The notes under the pieces are model-generated. The model was not told where the DNA came from. It saw only the letters and a list, made by a program, of their open reading frames with translations, and searched no databases. A DNA stretch of 64,000 bases, taken from assembly GCF_009769385.1 (NCBI RefSeq), contig NZ_VKAB01000041.1, positions 1 to 64,000 of the forward strand, read 5' to 3'. The position numbers and the translations under genes are program-made. Shown here piece by piece: positions 61,463 to 64,000 of this stretch. This DNA is from Saccharothrix deserti (lineage in GTDB: Bacteria; Actinomycetota; Actinomycetes; Mycobacteriales; Pseudonocardiaceae). Numbering within the stretch: the stretch's first letter is position 1; each line of letters starts with the position of its first letter.

Positions 61463-62914
61463 GTGAACCACCCCCATGGAGAGCACCACGGACACGGTCA
61501 CGCGCCGACCGCCCAGGCCCCTGGGCGGTGGCGCGTGCTCGTCCTGCTGTGCCTCGCGCAGTTCATGGTCATCCTCGACGTGACGATCGCGAACGTCGCA
61601 CTGCCGAGTATCGGCGCGGACTTGGAGCTCAGCCGCGCCGCCCTGCCGTGGGTCATCTCCGCCTACACCCTGGTGTTCGGCGGGTTCCTGCTGCTGGGCG
61701 GCCGGTTGGCGGACATCGTCGGCAGGCGCACGACGTTCGTCATCGGCCTTGCCGTCTTCACGGTCGCCTCACTGGTCTGCGGGCTCGCGGCGAACGGGAC
61801 GATGCTCGTCATTTCCCGCTTGGCGCAGGGCGCGGGTGCGGCACTGCTGTCGCCCGCCGCGTTGTCGATCATCACGACCACGTTCCACGGCGCGGACCGG
61901 AACAAGGCGCTCGGCGCGTGGGCTGCCATCGGCGGCACCGGCTCGGCCGTCGGCGTGCTGGTCGGCGGTGCGCTCACCAGCGGTCCCGGCTGGGAGTGGG
62001 CCTTCTTCATCAACGTGCCGGTCGGCATCGGCGTGCTGGTCGCCACGTTCGCGATGGTCGAGCAGGTGGCCGGCCAACGGGTCGAGGGCAAGTCCGACTG
62101 GATGGGCGCGGTGCTCATGACCGCCATGACCGGCCTGCTGATCTTCGGCCTGATCAGCGCCGGCGGTGTGGGCTGGGGTTCCGCGATGACCTTGATCCCG
62201 CTCGCCGCGGGCATCGTCCTGGTCGGCCTCTTCGTCGTGGTCGAGCGCCGTGCCGCGAACCCGTTGGTGCCGATCCCGGTGCTGACCCGGCGTTCGGTGG
62301 TCGCGGGCAACGTGGCGATGCTGTCCGGCGCGGGTCTGCTGATCGCGAGCTTCTTCCTGGCCTCGCTCTACTTGCAGAACGTCGCCGAGTACAGCGCGCT
62401 GCAAACCGGTCTCACGTTCCTGCCCGTGGCGCTGGGCATGATCGTCGCGGTGCAGCTGTGCTCCCACCTGCTCGCGAAGGTGGGCTGGCGTCCCGTCGCG
62501 GCCATCGGCATGGTGCTCGCCGCAGGCGGGTTCGTGTGGCTGGCGCAGCTGTCCGGCGGCGAGAACGCGTTGGGCGAGGTGCTGCCCGGGTTCATGATCT
62601 CCGCGGCGGGCCTGGTGTGGATGTTCATCGTCGCCACGACCAGCGCCATGAACGACGTCGACCACCGCGAAGCCGGCCTGATGTCCGGCCTGGTCAACAC
62701 CAACCACGAACTGGGGGCGTCGCTCGGCATCGCGTTCGTGGCGGCGATCGCCGGAGCCGGCGTGGACGCGGGCGACCACGCGGCCACCTCGGTGAGCGGC
62801 TTCCAGAACGCCTTCCTGGCCTGTGCGATCGTGGCACTGGTGGTGGCGATCGTGTCCCCGCTGCTGCTGCCCGCCGGGAAGCCGAGTTCAGACGGCCCGG
62901 TGTTCGCCCACTGA
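61463..62914 (+). CDS. DHA2-family 14-TM MFS multidrug exporter
   Basis: The 483-residue protein starts at GTG 61463 with CTGGAG before it. A His-rich N-terminus (HGEHHGHGH) is followed by about 14 membrane segments. [20 protein letters not shown] is motif D1, [14 protein letters not shown] is motif A, and [18 protein letters not shown] is motif C of antiporters. It is of the EmrB/QacA type and should export drugs or toxic metabolites in exchange for protons. Its promoter carries a repressor-type inverted repeat. It is complete, in contrast to its neighbours. Confidence 0.88.
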   Translation: MNHPHGEHHGHGHAPTAQAPGRWRVLVLLCLAQFMVILDVTIANVALPSIGADLELSRAALPWVISAYTLVFGGFLLLGGRLADIVGRRTTFVIGLAVFTVASLVCGLAANGTMLVISRLAQGAGAALLSPAALSIITTTFHGADRNKALGAWAAIGGTGSAVGVLVGGALTSGPGWEWAFFINVPVGIGVLVATFAMVEQVAGQRVEGKSDWMGAVLMTAMTGLLIFGLISAGGVGWGSAMTLIPLAAGIVLVGLFVVVERRAANPLVPIPVLTRRSVVAGNVAMLSGAGLLIASFFLASLYLQNVAEYSALQTGLTFLPVALGMIVAVQLCSHLLAKVGWRPVAAIGMVLAAGGFVWLAQLSGGENALGEVLPGFMISAAGLVWMFIVATTSAMNDVDHREAGLMSGLVNTNHELGASLGIAFVAAIAGAGVDAGDHAATSVSGFQNAFLACAIVALVVAIVSPLLLPAGKPSSDGPVFAH

Positions 62915-62924
62915 CCCGCCGACG

Positions 62925-63137
62925 ATGACGACGGAACCACCGCGCTCGGAGTCGACTCGGCGGCCTCGTCCGCGCCGGGCCGACGCCGAGCGGAACATCG
63001 CGTTGGCCGTGCTCGTGGACGCCTGGCTGATCCGGGGTGTACTCGCCCCGGCGTTCATGAAACTCGCGGGTCGGGCGAACTGGTGGGCGTCCAACCCCCT
63101 GGCGGCCCTGCACGACCGCCTGGGACTGCGTGAGTGA
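62925..63137 (+). pseudogene. Chimera of a TetR head and an MMPL transporter tail
   Basis: The 70-residue frame opens like a TetR protein ([13 protein letters not shown]), with RRADAERNI identical to the intact TetR at 60905. It then runs in frame into [20 protein letters not shown] and [20 protein letters not shown], the conserved end of an MMPL/RND transporter. Neither half has a usable domain. It records a deletion that fused two genes. Confidence 0.55.
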
Positions 63138-63167
63138 TCCCGGCGCGGATGATCCCGGCACGGATGA

Positions 63168-64000
63168 TCACCGCATCGAGGGCACCGGCTCTTGGTAGAG
63201 CTCGTCGACCAGTTCGAAGAGCCGGGGGACGGTGTACGCCCCGAGTGACGCGTTGCGCGCCTGGGCGTCCGCGCCGTCCGGGTGGTAGACCCGCTCGCCG
63301 AGCGCACGGGAGACCCGCTGGACCCATCCCGTGCGCTCGGCGCGCAGGTCGTTGAACCGCTGGAAGACGAGCGGGAAGTCGACGGTTCCCGGCTCCAACA
63401 GGTCACGGAGGCTCACCGCGTCCTCCAGGGCCATGCACGCGCCTTGCGCGGCGTACTGGAGCATCGGGTGGGCGGCGTCGCCGAGCAGCACGACCTGCCG
63501 GTCGGTCCAGCGGCGCACCGGGTCGCGGTCGCACAGGACCCAGGTGCGCCAGTCCCGGCCCAGCTCGATGAACGCCCGCGTGGTCTTCGCCATGACGGCG
63601 AAGGTGTCGAGCACGAGGTCGCGGTCGACCGGGCGGCCGGTGACGACCTCGGTCGCGGCGTTGTCCACGGTGGCGGCGAGGTTGAGGAACTTCCGGCCCG
63701 CGATCGGGTAGTGCACGACGTGCCGTTTCGGCGCGGCCCAGAGGGTGACGGAGTTCCACCGCATCTCCTCGGGCACGGACTCGATCGGGATGACCGACCG
63801 GTAGATCGTGTGCCCGGACACGCGGGGCTCCCCGTCCGCCAGGAGTTGAGCCCGCACGGTGGACCGGATGCCGTCGGCGCCGATCAGCGCTGCACCCCGG
63901 ACGGTCTCGCCGGACGCGAGTTCGACCAGGACGTCGTCGCCGTCGACCTGGTACCGCACCACGGCGGAGTCGGTGCGCAGGTCGATCGCGTCGTACGCCC
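63168..64000 (-). CDS. FAD-dependent monooxygenase, partial (start beyond window)
   Basis: The C-terminal ~277 residues are of a salicylate-hydroxylase/6-hydroxynicotinate-monooxygenase-type enzyme. The frame is open to the right edge. GAALIGADGIRSTVRAQLL holds the DG motif, and RQVVLLGDAAHPMLQYAAQG the FAD ribityl motif. The reaction would be NAD(P)H-dependent hydroxylation of an aromatic ring. The GxGxxG part lies outside the window. It belongs to the same family as the relic at 1675-2469 but is clearly different in sequence. Confidence 0.82.
   Translation of the reverse strand, partial: AYDAIDLRTDSAVVRYQVDGDDVLVELASGETVRGAALIGADGIRSTVRAQLLADGEPRVSGHTIYRSVIPIESVPEEMRWNSVTLWAAPKRHVVHYPIAGRKFLNLAATVDNAATEVVTGRPVDRDLVLDTFAVMAKTTRAFIELGRDWRTWVLCDRDPVRRWTDRQVVLLGDAAHPMLQYAAQGACMALEDAVSLRDLLEPGTVDFPLVFQRFNDLRAERTGWVQRVSRALGERVYHPDGADAQARNASLGAYTVPRLFELVDELYQEPVPSMR

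Overview
The window is high-GC actinomycete DNA. Starts are often GTG, genes are packed in ATGA/GTGA overlapping operons, Shine-Dalgarno sites are GGAGG-like, and Tat signals and twin LacI-controlled sugar loci are present. Gene content fits a Pseudonocardiales-type genome (Saccharothrix/Lentzea/Actinosynnema-like), but the genus is an inference. I saw no tRNA, rRNA, CRISPR array or intact insertion sequence.

Left part (1-30.5 kb). A trypsin-like protease is followed by a graveyard of broken genes at 1.7-4.9 kb: FAD monooxygenase tail, AMP-ligase with its middle deleted, aldo-keto reductase head, SDR head and GH35 fragment. Then come a complete ribose operon (rbsRACBKD, 5.1-10.6 kb) and a divergent LacI / DUF6807-cupin-Gfo/Idh/MocA locus (11.1-15.1 kb). 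A ClpB-like ATPase, an APC permease, a small lipoprotein with a palindromic leader, and an acyl-CoA ligase / MHS symporter / GAF-LuxR group follow. A tartrate/malate locus (24.0-27.9 kb) has an intact dehydrogenase and LysR regulator, but its glycerate kinase is truncated and its dctA-type symporter is frameshifted. Next are two membrane-associated genes of unknown role and a methyltransferase cut off by an IS630-type transposase remnant.

Central part (30.8-45.9 kb). This is the most notable locus. A six-gene minus-strand operon encodes a 2442-residue highly reducing type I PKS (KS-AT-DH-MT-ER-KR-ACP, no thioesterase), an ABC-2 exporter, an alpha-oxoamine synthase like serine palmitoyltransferase, a GNAT acyltransferase and an extended SDR. 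The last three match the bacterial ceramide set (Spt, bCerS, CerR). A divergent operon encodes a KAS III, a KAS I/II and an acyl carrier protein. The 392-bp spacer between the operons holds several perfect inverted repeats. I infer a pathway for a polyketide-derived sphingoid or ceramide-like lipid: the PKS builds a reduced, possibly C-methylated chain, the oxoamine synthase releases it by condensation with an amino acid, the GNAT N-acylates it, the SDR reduces the ketone and the ABC pair exports it.

Right part (46-64 kb). A PLP-dependent deaminase/aldolase is followed by a beta-lactamase island (three serine beta-lactamase-family proteins, an MBL-fold Tat protein and an AmpR-position LysR), a DinB protein, a Thr-repeat secreted protein, a DUF574-type methyltransferase, a ferredoxin and a BlaI/BlaR1-like pair. 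The last 5 kb is again rich in relics: NuoM pieces, half an MFS pump, a CopA tail, a copper-storage protein lacking its middle and a TetR-MMPL chimera. These surround an intact TetR, an intact 14-TM MFS pump and a second FAD monooxygenase that runs off the window edge.
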